Below, in pieces: positions 51,098 through 61,479 of a DNA stretch of 64,000 nucleotides. Numbering within the stretch: position 1 is the stretch's first letter; each line of letters begins with the position of its first letter. The notes below the pieces were generated by a model. It saw nothing but the letters and a program-made list of their open reading frames with translations. It was not told the DNA's origin and searched no databases. The DNA comes from Actinopolyspora saharensis. Lineage in GTDB: Bacteria; Actinomycetota; Actinomycetes; Mycobacteriales; Pseudonocardiaceae. Location: positions 372,001 through 436,000 of the forward strand of contig NZ_FNKO01000001.1 in the NCBI RefSeq assembly GCF_900100925.1. Reading direction: 5' to 3'. Position numbers and translations under genes: made by a program.

Positions 51098-51862
51098 ATG
51101 GCCACGACAGGCCTGGAAGGCCGCAGTGTGATCGTCACCGGTGCGGGGTCGGGTATCGGCCGGGCCGCCGCGTTGCGCTTCGCGGCCGAGGACGCGCGGG
51201 TGGTGCTCGCCGACGTCGACGCCGAAGCCGCCGATGCCGTGGAACGGGAGATCCGGGCGACGGGTGCAACGGCGCGCACCGTGACGGGCGACCTCGGGGA
51301 CCGTTCCGTGGCGGAGAAAGTCGTCGCCACCGCGGCGGAGGAGTTCGGCGGTCCGGACGTGCTGATCAACAACGCCGGGATCATGGACGGCTTCGCGGCC
51401 GCGGCCGACGTGACCGACGCCGAATGGGACCGGGTGCTGCGGGTCAACCTGACCGCACCCTTCCTGCTGGCCCGCGCGGCATTACCGCACATGTTGGAGC
51501 GGGGAGGCGGGGCGGTCGTCAACACCGCCTCCGAGGCCTCCCTGCGCGGCAGTGCCTCCGGAGCGGCCTACACGGCCTCCAAGCACGGCATCGTGGGGCT
51601 GACCAAATCGCTCGCCGTGATGTACCGGGACAGCGGTATCCGCGCCAACGCCATCGCCCCCGGCGGCACGGCCACCGGAATCACCGTCGACGCCGACTTC
51701 GAGGCCCACGGGCCGAGCGTGGTCATGAACCACGCGGGAAACGTCGGTCGGGTCGCCGAGGCCGACGAGCAGGCCGCCGCCATCCTCTTCCTCGCCTCTG
51801 ACGCGGCCAGCAACGTCAACGGTGTGGTGCTGCCCGTGGACAACGGCTGGTCAGCCGTCTGA
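51098..51862 (+). CDS. SDR family NAD(P)-dependent oxidoreductase
   Basis: 254 aa. Cofactor motif TGAGSGIGRAAALRF, NNAGIMDG, catalytic Ser in NTASEASLRGS and YTASKHG (YxxxK); a C-terminal ASNVNGVVLPVDNGWSAV is classical. LADVDAEAADAV after the second strand, with an Asp, indicates NAD(H) preference. Substrate unknown. Likely controlled by the divergent TetR protein. Confidence 0.92.
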   Translation: MATTGLEGRSVIVTGAGSGIGRAAALRFAAEDARVVLADVDAEAADAVEREIRATGATARTVTGDLGDRSVAEKVVATAAEEFGGPDVLINNAGIMDGFAAAADVTDAEWDRVLRVNLTAPFLLARAALPHMLERGGGAVVNTASEASLRGSASGAAYTASKHGIVGLTKSLAVMYRDSGIRANAIAPGGTATGITVDADFEAHGPSVVMNHAGNVGRVAEADEQAAAILFLASDAASNVNGVVLPVDNGWSAV

Positions 51863-51912
51863 TCCCGGGGCGAGCGGGGTGGCAGGCCGGTGCTGCATCC
51901 CGGCGGGGGCGG

Positions 51913-52431
51913 TCAGCGACCGCGGAACTCGAACCACTCCGCGAGGAACTGCCTCCCGTCCGGCACCAGCGGCCGGTCCGGATCGTCCAGCTGTTGCCGC
52001 AGCTCGGGCAGCGGTACCCAGCGGCCCTCGGCCACTTCCGCGGGTTGGTGGACGATGGGCCCGTCCCAGAAGACCTCGTAGAGGAACGCGTGGAAGCGGA
52101 CGCTGCCCAGCTCGTGCCTGGTGCGGAACAGGAAGCGAGGGGTGGTGCTGATGCCGAGCTCCTCGGCCAGTTCCCTGCGCGCCGCGGTGTCGGGGTGCTC
52201 ACCCGCTGCCACGACCCCTCCGGCCCAACAGTCGTACATGTCGGGGTAGACGTCCTTGTCCGCCGTCCTGCGGTGCACGTAGACCGCCTCCGGGGCGGAG
52301 GATCGGACCAGCACCGAGGCCGCCGCGTGCCACAGCCCCTCGGCGCGCATTCTCCTGCGCGGTGCGGAGCCGACCACTCCGCCGTCCCGGTCGTAGATCG
52401 CGACCGGCTCGTCACCGGTAGTCACGCTCAC
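51913..52431 (-). CDS. NUDIX hydrolase
   Basis: About 172 aa from the GTG at 52431; GTG codons at 52425 and 52440 are equally possible. The NUDIX box is GVVAAGEHPDTAARRELAEE (Gx5Ex7REUxEE). The context AEGLWHAAASVLVRSS and AVYVHRRTADKDVYPDMYD is that of the isopentenyl-diphosphate isomerase-like NUDIX branch common in actinobacteria. Substrate unknown. It is divergent from dop with an 88-base spacer that holds the dop -10 box. Confidence 0.87.
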   Translation of the reverse strand: MSVTTGDEPVAIYDRDGGVVGSAPRRRMRAEGLWHAAASVLVRSSAPEAVYVHRRTADKDVYPDMYDCWAGGVVAAGEHPDTAARRELAEELGISTTPRFLFRTRHELGSVRFHAFLYEVFWDGPIVHQPAEVAEGRWVPLPELRQQLDDPDRPLVPDGRQFLAEWFEFRGR

Positions 52432-52506
52432 GATGATGACAGCTCGCGGCGCTGCTCCGTTCGGCCACGACCGCTCGGCAGGGATTCGTTCGCCGGGCTG
52501 AACCCG

Positions 52507-52512
52507 TAGGCT
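52507..52512 (+). promoter_or_regulatory. Putative -10 box of a leaderless dop transcript
   Basis: TAGGCT ends 7 bases before the ATG at 52520. This agrees with the start predicted from the protein ([12 protein letters not shown]). Confidence 0.5.
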
Positions 52513-52519
52513 GAGTACT

Positions 52520-54031
52520 ATGCGCCGGATCATGGGAACCGAGGTGGAGTACGGGATCACCGTGCCGGGGGACGCTACGGCGAACCCGGTGCTGAGCTCC
52601 ACTCACATCGTGCTCGCCTACGCGGCGGCGGCCGACATTCCACGTGCCCGTCGTGCGCGGTGGGACTACGAGGTCGAGTCGCCGCTGCGCGACGCGCGTG
52701 GATTCGACATGGGTGCGTCGACGCCGCAGACGAACGGCTCGGAAGGCGACGACCTCGGGGCGGCCAACGTCATACTGACCAACGGGGCACGCCTCTACGT
52801 CGATCACGCTCACCCGGAGTACTCCGCGCCGGAGGTCACCAACCCGCGGGACGCGGTGCTGTGGGACAAGGCGGGCGAACGCGTCATGGAGGAGGCGATG
52901 CGCCGCGCCGCCAGCGTGCCGGGGACTTCCCCGATCCAGCTCTACAAGAACAACGTCGACGGCAAGGGCGCCAGCTACGGCACGCACGAGAACTACCTGT
53001 GCTCGCGGGACACCCCGTTCACCGCAGTCATCGCGGGGTTGACGCCGTTCTTCGCCTCCAGGCAGATCGTTTGCGGTTCGGGGCGCGTCGGTCTGGGGCA
53101 GGTCGGTGAGAAACCCGGTTTCCAGCTCTCGCAGCGCTCGGACTACATCGAGGTCGAGGTGGGGCTGGAGACCACGCTCAAGCGCGGCATCATCAACACC
53201 CGCGACGAACCGCACGCCGACGCGGACCGGTACCGCAGGCTGCACGTCATCCTCGGGGACGCCAACCTCGCCGAGACCGCGACCTACCTGAAGCTGGGAA
53301 CGACGGCCCTGATCCTGGACATGATCGAGGACGGGCACCGCTTCGACGATCTCAGGCTGGCCGATCCGGTCAAGGCGGTTCACCTGATCAGTTACGATCC
53401 CGAGCTCAGCCAGAAGGTGGAGCTCGCCGACGGACGTCGGTTCACCGGGCTGGACCTGCAGCGGGCCTACCACGAGCGGGTCGCCGCGTACGTGGAGTCG
53501 CACGGTGGGGAGGAGTCCGGGGACGTGGTCCGCACGTGGGGCGAGACCCTCGACCTGCTCGGCAACGACCCGATGGACTGCGCCGACCGCCTCGACTGGC
53601 CGGCCAAGTTGAAAATACTGGAGAACTACCGCAGCAGGGACAACCTCGGTTGGAACTCCCCCCGGCTGCACATGATCGACCTGCAGTACGCCGACGTGCG
53701 CATGGACAAGGGGCTGTACAACAGGCTGGTCAGCCGGGGCTCGATGAAGCGGATCCTCTCCGAGGAGGAGGTGCGCTCGGCAGTGACGAATCCTCCGGAG
53801 GACACCAGGGCCTACTTCCGGGGACGCTGCCTGGAGCACTACCCCAACGAGGTGGCCGCGGCCTCGTGGGACTCGGTGATCTTCGACCTGGGGAGGGAGT
53901 CCCTGGTGCGGATCCCGACCCTGGAGCCCCTGCGCGGGACCAAGGCCCACGTCGGCGAGCTGCTCGAGGCCGCGAGCAGCGCCGAGGACCTGGTGGACTC
54001 GCTCACCGGGCGCTGCCCCCCGAAAGGGTGA
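52520..54031 (+). CDS. dop: Depupylase/deamidase of Pup
   Basis: 503 aa. The glutamine synthetase-like start is [13 protein letters not shown], with the metal-binding Glu residues; [19 protein letters not shown] and [19 protein letters not shown] are shared with Paf[12 protein letters not shown] marks the extra loop that distinguishes Dop from PafA. Dop converts the C-terminal Gln of Pup to Glu and also removes Pup from substrates. Pup here ends in GGQ, so deamidation is needed. It precedes pup by 186 bases. Confidence 0.96.
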   Translation: MRRIMGTEVEYGITVPGDATANPVLSSTHIVLAYAAAADIPRARRARWDYEVESPLRDARGFDMGASTPQTNGSEGDDLGAANVILTNGARLYVDHAHPEYSAPEVTNPRDAVLWDKAGERVMEEAMRRAASVPGTSPIQLYKNNVDGKGASYGTHENYLCSRDTPFTAVIAGLTPFFASRQIVCGSGRVGLGQVGEKPGFQLSQRSDYIEVEVGLETTLKRGIINTRDEPHADADRYRRLHVILGDANLAETATYLKLGTTALILDMIEDGHRFDDLRLADPVKAVHLISYDPELSQKVELADGRRFTGLDLQRAYHERVAAYVESHGGEESGDVVRTWGETLDLLGNDPMDCADRLDWPAKLKILENYRSRDNLGWNSPRLHMIDLQYADVRMDKGLYNRLVSRGSMKRILSEEEVRSAVTNPPEDTRAYFRGRCLEHYPNEVAAASWDSVIFDLGRESLVRIPTLEPLRGTKAHVGELLEAASSAEDLVDSLTGRCPPKG

Positions 54032-54087
54032 CTCCCACGTGCGGAAAAGATCGGAAAGTCGCCGTTCGGATCTGGGCGCGCAGCCGG

Positions 54088-54118
54088 TTGACTAGGTAGT
54101 GTTCACACCAGGATGTTT
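54088..54118 (+). promoter_or_regulatory. Weak promoter candidate upstream of pup
   Basis: TTGACT (54088-54093) and ATGTTT (54113-54118) are 19 bases apart. Spacing is on the long side and the -10 is poor. Confidence 0.25.
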
Positions 54119-54217
54119 TGATGTTCGGTTCGGGTTCCGAAGGCACCCGGGACATCGGAGTCCTGCGGGTGTTGCCCGTGCGGACGGACATCCTCGACAA
54201 GACCACCGGGAGGCGAG

Positions 54218-54415
54218 ATGTCCCAGGAAAAGGTTGAGCGGCACGGCGGCGGTGACAACGAGGAGAACGAGGAGAACGGTGCCGAATCCGCCGGGCAGGA
54301 ACGTCGCGAGAAGCTCGGCGAGGACGTGGACACCATCCTGGACGAGATCGACGATGTCCTGGAGGAGAACGCCGAGGACTTCGTGCGTGCCTACGTCCAG
54401 AAGGGTGGACAGTAG
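54218..54415 (+). CDS. pup: Prokaryotic ubiquitin-like protein Pup (Gln form)
   Basis: 65 aa, acidic and largely disordered. The C-terminal half LGEDVDTILDEIDDVLEEN carries the helix-forming Mpa-binding part, and the end is DFVRAYVQKGGQ. The final Gln must be deamidated by Dop before PafA can link Pup to substrate lysines. Good ribosome site (GGGAGG) before the ATG. Order dop-pup-prcB-prcA is canonical. A hairpin separates pup from prcB. Confidence 0.97.
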   Translation: MSQEKVERHGGGDNEENEENGAESAGQERREKLGEDVDTILDEIDDVLEENAEDFVRAYVQKGGQ

Positions 54416-54428
54416 ATCGTTCCGCACG

Positions 54429-54459
54429 ACGCCGGCCGGCCCGTGAGGTCGGCCGGCGT
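54429..54459 (+). terminator. Hairpin between pup and prcB
   Basis: 10-bp stem ACGCCGGCCG / CGGCCGGCGT with an 11-base loop, 14 bases after pup. A second hairpin, CGTGCACAC / GTGTGCACG (54461-54469 with 54478-54486), follows directly. Together they may limit read-through so that Pup is made in excess over the proteasome core. Confidence 0.6.
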
Positions 54460-54524
54460 GCGTGCACACCGCGCGGCGTGTGCACGACAGACCATGTGAC
54501 ACCAGCTACTTCGAGCAGGAGACG

Positions 54525-55382
54525 ATGTCGCCCATGGATTCCAGCTCGACTCGGGGCCACCCGGGTCAGGCCCTGCCCCCCGCCTACTTCACCCCCGGAT
54601 CCGCCTCGTTCACGGAGTTCCTCCGCGACGCGGCCCCCGAGTTGATGCCACAGCTTTCCGACAACGCCGACGTCTCGGCGGAGGCCCCGCACGGGACGAC
54701 CATCGTCGCGCTGACCTTCCGGGGCGGCGTCCTGCTCGCGGGCGACCGCCGTTCCACCATGGGCAACCTCATCGCGCAGCGGGACATGGACAAGCTCTAC
54801 GTGACCGACGACTACTCCGCGGTCGGGATAGCCGGGACCGCGGGCATCGCACTCGAGATGGTGCGGCTGTACGCCGTCGAACTGGAGCACTACGAGAAGA
54901 TCGAGGGGGTTTCCCTCTCGCTGGACGGCAAGGCCAACAAGCTCGCCACCATGCTGCGCGGGAACCTCGAGGGGGCGATGGCCGGGCTGGCCGTCATGCC
55001 GTTGTTCGCCGGATACGACACCTCGGCCGAGGACCCGGATCGGGCCGGCAGGATCGTCACCTACGACATCACCGGCGGGCGCTACGACGAGAGCGCTGGA
55101 TACCACGCGGTGGGCTCGGGTTCGGTGTTCGCCAAGTCGGCGCTGAAGAAGCGCCACGACCCGGAGGCCGACATGGACTCCGCGGTGCGCAACGCGCTGG
55201 AGTCCCTCTACGACGCCGCCGACGACGACAGCGCGACCGGAGGTCCCGACGTCGCCCGGCGGATCTACCCGACGGTGGTGACCATCACCGGGGCGGACGG
55301 GGCAGTGCGGCTGTCCGAGGAGCGCACCGCCGCCGTCGCCGAAGAGGTGGTCGCGGGGCGTCAGCAGAACCCGGGTGGTTGA
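54525..55382 (+). CDS. prcB: 20S proteasome beta subunit
   Basis: 285 aa from the ATG at 54525 (AGGAGA upstream). The propeptide is residues 1-57 and the catalytic Thr is Thr58 in [10 protein letters not shown], the same number as in M. tuberculosis PrcB. The mature enzyme shows [15 protein letters not shown] (Asp17, Lys33 region: [14 protein letters not shown]). It supplies the fourteen protease sites in the inner rings. The next gene, prcA, starts 139 bases downstream. Confidence 0.96.
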   Translation: MSPMDSSSTRGHPGQALPPAYFTPGSASFTEFLRDAAPELMPQLSDNADVSAEAPHGTTIVALTFRGGVLLAGDRRSTMGNLIAQRDMDKLYVTDDYSAVGIAGTAGIALEMVRLYAVELEHYEKIEGVSLSLDGKANKLATMLRGNLEGAMAGLAVMPLFAGYDTSAEDPDRAGRIVTYDITGGRYDESAGYHAVGSGSVFAKSALKKRHDPEADMDSAVRNALESLYDAADDDSATGGPDVARRIYPTVVTITGADGAVRLSEERTAAVAEEVVAGRQQNPGG

Positions 55383-55521
55383 TCCGCCGAATCCTCGCCG
55401 CGGGTGACTCCGGCCCACGGTTCGGAAGCATCCGCCCTCGTCGTTCGCCGCAGTGCGTGCGGCAGCACAAGCGCCATGTGCCGACTCGGCACAGCACGAT
55501 TCGAGCCAGGAGTGCACAGCC

Positions 55522-56307
55522 GTGACGATGCCCTTCTACACCTCGCCAGAGCAGCTGATGCGCGAACGCTCCGAGCTGGCCCGCAAGGGCATCGCTCGGG
55601 GACGTAGCGTGGTGGTGCTCAAGTACGCGGGCGGGGTGCTGTTCGTTGCAGAGAACCCCTCGACCACCCTGCACAAGATCTCGGAGATCTACGACCGCAT
55701 CGGTTTCGCGGCGGTGGGGCGCTACAGCGAGTTCGAGAACCTGCGCATGGCCGGTATCCGGATGGCGGACGTGCGCGGCTACTCCTACGACCGCCGTGAC
55801 GTCACCGGACGTGCCCTGGCCAACACCTACGCGCAGACGCTCGGTGCGATCTTCACCGAGCAGGTCAAGCCGTTCGAGGTGGAGATCTGCGTCGCCGAGG
55901 TGGGGTCCACGCCCGATGCCGACCAGCTCTACCGGCTGACCTACGACGGTTCCATCGTCGACGAGCCGCAGTACGTGGCCATGGGCGGCCAGGCCGAGAC
56001 CGTCACTTCCGCGCTGAAGGAGTCCTTCACCGACGGGATGGAGCTGGAACCGGCGATCCGGGAGGCGGTGCGCGCGCTGGTCGCAGGCGGCGAGGGATCC
56101 CGCGAACTGGGAGTCTCCCAGCTCGAGGTGGCCGTGCTGGAACGGTCCAGGCCACACCGCACGTTCCGTCGCATCACCGGGGCGGCGTTGCGCGAGCTGC
56201 TGCCGGGCGAGGGGGAGGAGGCTGCGGACTCCGACTCCGGAGGCGAGAGCGCCTCGGACGGTGCGAACGGGACCTCGGGCGCGGAAAACGGCAGCTCGGA
56301 GAGCTGA
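55522..56307 (+). CDS. prcA: 20S proteasome alpha subunit
   Basis: 261 aa from the GTG at 55522 ([11 protein letters not shown]); ATG at 55528 is an alternative. PrcA marks are [37 protein letters not shown] and [11 protein letters not shown]. The N-terminal residues form the gate that Mpa opens through its C-terminal QYL. The C-terminal tail (about 228-261) is acidic, Ser/Gly-rich and disordered, as usual in actinobacteria. Confidence 0.96.
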   Translation: MTMPFYTSPEQLMRERSELARKGIARGRSVVVLKYAGGVLFVAENPSTTLHKISEIYDRIGFAAVGRYSEFENLRMAGIRMADVRGYSYDRRDVTGRALANTYAQTLGAIFTEQVKPFEVEICVAEVGSTPDADQLYRLTYDGSIVDEPQYVAMGGQAETVTSALKESFTDGMELEPAIREAVRALVAGGEGSRELGVSQLEVAVLERSRPHRTFRRITGAALRELLPGEGEEAADSDSGGESASDGANGTSGAENGSSES

Positions 56308-56527
56308 GGCCGTTTTCGGGGACGTTCGCGGGACGCCGGGGCACCGCGACTTTTCAGCGGTCTCGTGCGGCCAGGACCGGTCCGGGCCGGTCCTGGCCGT
56401 CGGACCTCGCGGCGCGGTTCGCGCGGCCGGAAAAATACACCCTGTGTGATGATTTCGTGGGGAATCAGTGACTTCCGTCCCCGAACGGCGGACCGCTGAG
56501 TTCGACAAAGAGGCCTACTGTGGAGGC

Positions 56528-57886
56528 ATGCAACGGAGGATCTTCGGCATCGAGACCGAGTTCGGAGTGACCTGTACGTTCCACGGGCAACGCAGGCTCT
56601 CCCCGGACGAGGTGGCCAGATACCTGTTCCGCAAGGTCGTGTCGTGGGGCCGTTCCTCGAACGTGTTCCTGCGCAACGGCGCCAGGCTCTATCTCGACGT
56701 CGGCTCGCACCCCGAGTACGCGACGGCCGAGTGCGACGACCTCGTCCAACTCGTCACCCACGACAAGGCCGGTGAGCGGATACTCGAGGATCTGCTCACC
56801 GATGCCGAGCGCAGGCTGGCCGAAGAGGGCATCGGCGGGGACATCTTCCTGTTCAAGAACAACACGGACTCGGCGGGCAACTCCTACGGCTGCCACGAGA
56901 ACTACCTGGTCGGCCGTTCGGGGGAGTTCTCCCGCATCGCGGACGTGCTGCTCCCGTTCCTGGTGACGCGCCAGTTGATCTGCGGTGCGGGCAAGGTGCT
57001 GCAGACCCCGCGCGGTGCCACCTACTGCCTGTCCCAGCGCGCCGAGCACATCTGGGAGGGCGTGTCCAGCGCGACGACGCGTTCCCGCCCCATCATCAAC
57101 ACTCGCGACGAGCCGCACGCCGATGCCGAGCGGTACCGCAGACTGCACGTCATCGTCGGGGACTCGAACATGTCCGAGGTCACCACCCTGCTGAAGGTGG
57201 GCGTGGTGAACCTGGTGCTCGAAATGGTCGAGCAGGGGGTGCAGTTCCACGACTTCAGCCTGGACAACCCGATCCGGGCCATCAGGGAGATCAGCCACGA
57301 CCTCACCGGGCGGCGGCCGGTTCGGCTGGCAGGGGGACGGGAGGCCTCGGCACTGGACATCCAGCGGGAGTACTACGGCCGCGCGGTGGACTACGTGGCC
57401 AAGCGCGGTTCCGACCCCATGACCGATCGGATCATGGACCTGTGGGGCCGCGCGCTGGACGCGGTGGAGTACCAGGACTACTCGCTGATCGACAGGGAGG
57501 TGGACTGGGCCATCAAGCACCGGCTGCTGGAGCGCTACCGCGAGAAGCACGGGCTGGAGCTGTCGAGCCCGCGGATCGCCCAGCTGGACCTCGCCTACCA
57601 CGACATGCGGCGCAGCCGTGGGCTGTTCGAGATGTTGCAGCGCAAGGACCTGGTGGACCGCGCGACCAACGACGGCGACATCGAGGCGGCCAAGGACACG
57701 CCGCCGCAGAGCACCAGGGCGAAGCTGCGCGGTGACTTCATCGCCGCCGCCCAGGGAGCGGGCAGGGACTTCACGGTCGACTGGGTGCACCTCAAGCTCA
57801 ACGACCAGGCGCAGCGCACCGTGCTGTGCAAGGACCCCTTCCGCGCGGTGGACGAGCGAGTGGAACGTCTGATCCACTCGTTGTGA
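56528..57886 (+). CDS. pafA: Pup-protein ligase
   Basis: 452 aa from the ATG at 56528 (GTGGAGG upstream), the normal PafA length. [14 protein letters not shown] gives the metal-binding Glu residues; [20 protein letters not shown] and [20 protein letters not shown] are shared with Dop, but the Dop loop is absent. PafA activates the C-terminal Glu of deamidated Pup with ATP and joins it to substrate lysines. A 63-base spacer precedes the amidase gene. Confidence 0.96.
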   Translation: MQRRIFGIETEFGVTCTFHGQRRLSPDEVARYLFRKVVSWGRSSNVFLRNGARLYLDVGSHPEYATAECDDLVQLVTHDKAGERILEDLLTDAERRLAEEGIGGDIFLFKNNTDSAGNSYGCHENYLVGRSGEFSRIADVLLPFLVTRQLICGAGKVLQTPRGATYCLSQRAEHIWEGVSSATTRSRPIINTRDEPHADAERYRRLHVIVGDSNMSEVTTLLKVGVVNLVLEMVEQGVQFHDFSLDNPIRAIREISHDLTGRRPVRLAGGREASALDIQREYYGRAVDYVAKRGSDPMTDRIMDLWGRALDAVEYQDYSLIDREVDWAIKHRLLERYREKHGLELSSPRIAQLDLAYHDMRRSRGLFEMLQRKDLVDRATNDGDIEAAKDTPPQSTRAKLRGDFIAAAQGAGRDFTVDWVHLKLNDQAQRTVLCKDPFRAVDERVERLIHSL

Positions 57887-57949
57887 TCCGCTCCGCGTCG
57901 GGTGCCTTCGGACGTCCTCGGCGCGGACGTCGTGGACGAAGGAGGCGGC

Positions 57950-59425
57950 GTGGACTACTCGGAGTACCGTGAGCACGACGGTGTCGGCTTGGCCGGGCTG
58001 GTCCGCGCGGGCGTCGTCTCGGCCTCCGAGCTGCTGGACGCGGCGTTGGAACGCTGCGCACGGGTCAACGGCCGGATCAACGCGGTCACCAGGAGCACGG
58101 AGGACGCGGCCCGGAAGCTGGCCGCCGTACCGGGGCGGGGCGAACTGGCCGGAGTCCCCTTCCTGCTCAAGGACCTGCAGCAGGAGTGGGCCGGGCACCC
58201 CTCCTCCGCGGGAACCAGGGCGCTGGCCGAGCTCCCGCGGCCTGCCACGGCCGAGGTGGTACGTCGCTGGCTGGACGCGGGGCTGATGCCGTTCGGCCGG
58301 ACCAACACCCCGGAGTTCGGGGCCAAACCGATCACGGAGCCGGAGGTTTTCGGTCCCACCCGCAATCCCTGGTCCCCGGAGCGCACCTCCGGCGGTTCCT
58401 CCGGAGGTGCTGCCGCCGCCGTGGCCGCGGGGATCGTTCCGCTCGCGGCCGCCAGCGACGGCGGTGGTTCGATCCGGATCCCGGCCGCGTCCTGCGGGGT
58501 TTTCGGTCTCAAACCGGGCAGGGGGCTGGTTCCCGCGGGGCCGGATCGCGCGGAGAACTTCCACGGGGCCGCGTTGGACGGCGTGGTCTCGCGAACCGTG
58601 CGGGACAGCGCGGTCGCGCTCGACAGCGTCGTGGGTGGCAGCGCGGACGGTCCCTACGCCCCGGCCGAACCCGTGCGCTCCTTCCACGCCGAGACGGAGC
58701 TCGAGCCGGGGAAGCTGCGGATCGGTTTCACCGCCCGCTCCGCGCTGGGACGCCCCCACCCTCATGCCGTGGAGGCGTTGACCGACGCGGCGCGACTGCT
58801 GGAGTCGCTGGGGCACCACGTCGAGCCGGTGGAGCCACCCGTCGACCTGGACGCGCTGTCCGTGGACTTCCTGCGGGCCTGGTCGGTCAAGCTGGCCGCC
58901 TCCATAGACGAGGCCAGGCGGCTCTCCGGGGCTTCGGAGCGGGACTTCGAGCTGGACAGCCGTCTGCTGGCCGCCGCGGGGCGCGCGGTCGGAGCTCCCG
59001 AGTACAGCGCGTTGCTGGACCGGTGGCACGGTTACACGCGCGAGCTGGCCGAGTTCCACAGCGGCTACGACCTGCTGCTTACGCCCGGACTGGCCGGGCC
59101 ACCGGTGCGGGTGGGCGAGCTGGAGACCCCGCCGGCGTTGCGCGCCGCCGGTCGTGCCGGCCTCGCGTTGCGCCTGGGCGGGCTGCTGCGTTCCAGCGGT
59201 GCCGTGGAGCACGTGGCGCGGAAGAACCTGCGCCACGTGCCGTACACCCAGCTGGCCAACATCACGGGCAGACCGGCCATGTCGGTTCCGCTGCACTGGG
59301 ACTCCGAGGGGCTGCCGCTGGGGGTTCAGTTCGTCGGTCCCCTCGCGGGGGAGGGCGCGCTCTTCCGGTTGGCGGCCCAGCTGGAGCGGGCGCGGCCCTG
59401 GTCCGGTCACGAGCCCCCGCTGTGA
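57950..59425 (+). CDS. Amidase signature family protein
   Basis: 491 aa from the GTG at 57950, after GGAGGCGGC. The catalytic triad parts are visible: Lys in VPFLLKDLQ, cis-Ser in [17 protein letters not shown] and nucleophilic Ser in [10 protein letters not shown]. It hydrolyses amide bonds; the substrate is unknown, and it is not GatA since no gatC or gatB is adjacent. It is inserted between pafA and pafB, which are adjacent in mycobacteria. A possible role in this locus is not known. Confidence 0.9.
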   Translation: MDYSEYREHDGVGLAGLVRAGVVSASELLDAALERCARVNGRINAVTRSTEDAARKLAAVPGRGELAGVPFLLKDLQQEWAGHPSSAGTRALAELPRPATAEVVRRWLDAGLMPFGRTNTPEFGAKPITEPEVFGPTRNPWSPERTSGGSSGGAAAAVAAGIVPLAAASDGGGSIRIPAASCGVFGLKPGRGLVPAGPDRAENFHGAALDGVVSRTVRDSAVALDSVVGGSADGPYAPAEPVRSFHAETELEPGKLRIGFTARSALGRPHPHAVEALTDAARLLESLGHHVEPVEPPVDLDALSVDFLRAWSVKLAASIDEARRLSGASERDFELDSRLLAAAGRAVGAPEYSALLDRWHGYTRELAEFHSGYDLLLTPGLAGPPVRVGELETPPALRAAGRAGLALRLGGLLRSSGAVEHVARKNLRHVPYTQLANITGRPAMSVPLHWDSEGLPLGVQFVGPLAGEGALFRLAAQLERARPWSGHEPPL

Positions 59426-59496
59426 GCCAGGCGCCGCGAGCGGTGGGTGCCCGCCTCGGGCGAGCACCTGCGGCGACCGAACCGGCAGAGCTCTAC

Positions 59497-59502
59497 TAGA
59501 GT
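59497..59502 (+). promoter_or_regulatory. Putative -10 box of a leaderless pafBC transcript
   Basis: TAGAGT ends 7 bases before the GTG start of pafB at 59510. A separate promoter would uncouple the DNA-damage regulator from pafA, from which the amidase gene also separates it. Confidence 0.45.
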
Positions 59503-59509
59503 TGGGTGC

Positions 59510-60502
59510 GTGGGGATCCCGCGGGCCGAACGCCTGGTCAACCTGGTGCTGTGTCTGCTGTCGACTCGTCAGTACCTGACGGCGGAACGGATCAGGGACA
59601 TCGTCGCCGGCTACGCCGAGACGACCAACGACGAGGCCTTCTACCGCAAGTTCGAGCGGGACAAGGCCGAGCTGCGTGATCTGGGAATTCCGCTCGAGAC
59701 GGGGCGCAACTCCTTCTTCGACGGGGTCGAGGGCTATCGGATAGCTCGTCGGGACTACGAGCTGGGCGACATCGAGCTGGAGTCGGACGAGGCGGCGGCC
59801 GTGGCCCTGGCATCCAGGCTGTGGGAGTCACCCGAGCTGGGCAACGCCGCACGTGGTGCCCTGCGCAAGTTGCGCGCGGCCGGGGTCGACGTCGACGACA
59901 CCGCCCCCGCTCCGATCGAGCCCAAGGTCCGCGCCGACGAACCGGCGTTCGTGCCGTTGTTGACCGCAGCTCGGCAGGGCCGTCCCGTGGTCTTCGACTA
60001 CCGCAGGCCGGTGGACAACGTGGCGCACCCGCGCTCGGTCGAGCCGTGGGGCGTGGTGGCTTGGCGCGGGCGCTGGTACGTGGTCGGGCACGACAGGGAT
60101 CGCGAGGCGGCGCGCTGCTTCCGCCTGTCCCGGATCAGCGGTTCCGTGCGTCCGTTCGGGGAGGAGGGGCAGGTGCACTGCCCGCCCGGGGTGAACCTGC
60201 TGGACCTGGTGACCGGCGCCGAACCTGCGGAACCGTCCAGGACCTCGGTGCGGCTCTGGGTGGCCCGGGGGCGGGCCCAGGGGGTGCGGCGCCACGCCGA
60301 GCTTCTCGGGGAGCGGGAGCTCGACGGGGTGGCCGGGCAGGAGCTGCGCCTCGAGCTGGACAACCCGGAAACGGCCGTCGGGTGGATCGCGGGGTACGGC
60401 CCGGACGTGGTGGTTCTGGAACCGGCGTTCCTGGGGGAGTCCGTCCGCCGGGCCCATCTGGCCACCCTGGCCGGCCTCGGAGGTGAGGACGATGGGCAAT
60501 AG
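59510..60502 (+). CDS. pafB: WYL-domain DNA-damage response regulator PafB
   Basis: 330 aa from the GTG at 59510. N-terminal winged helix (PRAERLVNLVLCLLSTRQYL and TNDEAFYRKFERDKAELRDLG), then a WYL domain (WGVVAWRGRWYVVGHDRDR, about residues 180-200) and a WCX-type C-terminus. With PafC it forms the activator of the LexA/RecA-independent DNA-damage regulon in mycobacteria; the WYL domain is thought to sense single-stranded DNA. Overlaps pafC by 11 bases. Confidence 0.94.
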   Translation: MGIPRAERLVNLVLCLLSTRQYLTAERIRDIVAGYAETTNDEAFYRKFERDKAELRDLGIPLETGRNSFFDGVEGYRIARRDYELGDIELESDEAAAVALASRLWESPELGNAARGALRKLRAAGVDVDDTAPAPIEPKVRADEPAFVPLLTAARQGRPVVFDYRRPVDNVAHPRSVEPWGVVAWRGRWYVVGHDRDREAARCFRLSRISGSVRPFGEEGQVHCPPGVNLLDLVTGAEPAEPSRTSVRLWVARGRAQGVRRHAELLGERELDGVAGQELRLELDNPETAVGWIAGYGPDVVVLEPAFLGESVRRAHLATLAGLGGEDDGQ

Positions 60503-61466
60503 CACGATCGAGCGGCTGCCGCGGCTGTTGGCCCTGGTGCCCTACCTGGTGAGCAGGCCCGGTGCGCCCGTTGCGGAGGTGGCTGCCGATTTCGGGGTGG
60601 GCGAGCAGCAGTTGCGGCGCGACCTGGAGCTGCTCTGGATGTGCGGACTGCCCGGTTACGGCCCCGGCGACCTGATCGACCTCTCGTTCAGCGGGGACAC
60701 CGTGACCGTGGTCTACGACGCGGGGATGCGCAAACCGCTGCGGCTGACCGGTCAGGAGGCCATCTCGCTGCAGGTGGCGCTGCGCGCGCTCTCGGAGACC
60801 CCCGGCATCGCGGACACGGACGCGGTGCGGCGCGCGCTCGCCAAGGTGGAGAACGCGGCGGGGCAGGCTCACCCGTCCGGGATGGTCGTCGGGTTGAACG
60901 ACGTCCAGGGCCCCGTGTCCGCCGCGACCGGTGGAACGGTGGAGTGGGCGGTCAAGCACCGCAGGGCGCTGCGGATCCGGTACTACACGGCCTCTAGGGA
61001 CGAGATCACCGAGCGCGCGGTCGATCCCATGCGGCTGGTGCTGCTCGAGGGGCGGGGTTACATGGAGGCGTGGTGCCGCCGCTCCCGCGAGGTCCGGCTG
61101 TTCCGGTTGGATCGGGTGGACGAGGCCGAAGTTCTCGACGAGCACGCCCGTCCGCCAGCCGAGGCGCGGAACACGGACTTCTCGGCGGGCCCGTTCCGGC
61201 CGTTGCCGGACCAGCCGAGCGCGGAGCTGGAACTGCGGCCGGAGGCGCGCTGGGTCGCCGAGTACTATCCGGTCGACGAGCGGACGGACCTCCCGGACGG
61301 TCGGACCAGGGTGGTGCTGCGCTACTCCGATCGGGCGTGGATCGTTCGGTTGGTGCTGGGGCTCGGAGGGCGCGGAAGAGTGACGGCCCCCGACGATCTG
61401 GCCACCGAGGTGCGCCAACGTGCGTACGCGGCATTGGAACGTTCTGGTCACCTGTTGTCCACTTGA
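60492..61466 (+). CDS. pafC: WYL-domain DNA-damage response regulator PafC
   Basis: 324 aa from the ATG at 60492 (GAGGTGAGG upstream; GTG at 60483 is an alternative). N-terminal winged helix RLPRLLALVPYLVSRPG and VAADFGVGEQQLRRDLELLW; WYL-type domain around AVKHRRALRIRYYTASRDEI and a WCX tail. It pairs with PafB as a heterodimer. Neighbours pafB-pafC-tatA-tatC-helY are in the order known from M. tuberculosis. Confidence 0.94.
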   Translation: MGNSTIERLPRLLALVPYLVSRPGAPVAEVAADFGVGEQQLRRDLELLWMCGLPGYGPGDLIDLSFSGDTVTVVYDAGMRKPLRLTGQEAISLQVALRALSETPGIADTDAVRRALAKVENAAGQAHPSGMVVGLNDVQGPVSAATGGTVEWAVKHRRALRIRYYTASRDEITERAVDPMRLVLLEGRGYMEAWCRRSREVRLFRLDRVDEAEVLDEHARPPAEARNTDFSAGPFRPLPDQPSAELELRPEARWVAEYYPVDERTDLPDGRTRVVLRYSDRAWIVRLVLGLGGRGRVTAPDDLATEVRQRAYAALERSGHLLST

Positions 61467-61479
61467 GGGGGTTACCGTA

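Noticed and set aside
57950..59425. GatA subunit of the Asp/Glu-tRNA amidotransferase
   Set aside because: The amidase signature is shared, but no gatC or gatB is next to it and the locus is the proteasome cluster, so only the family is claimed.
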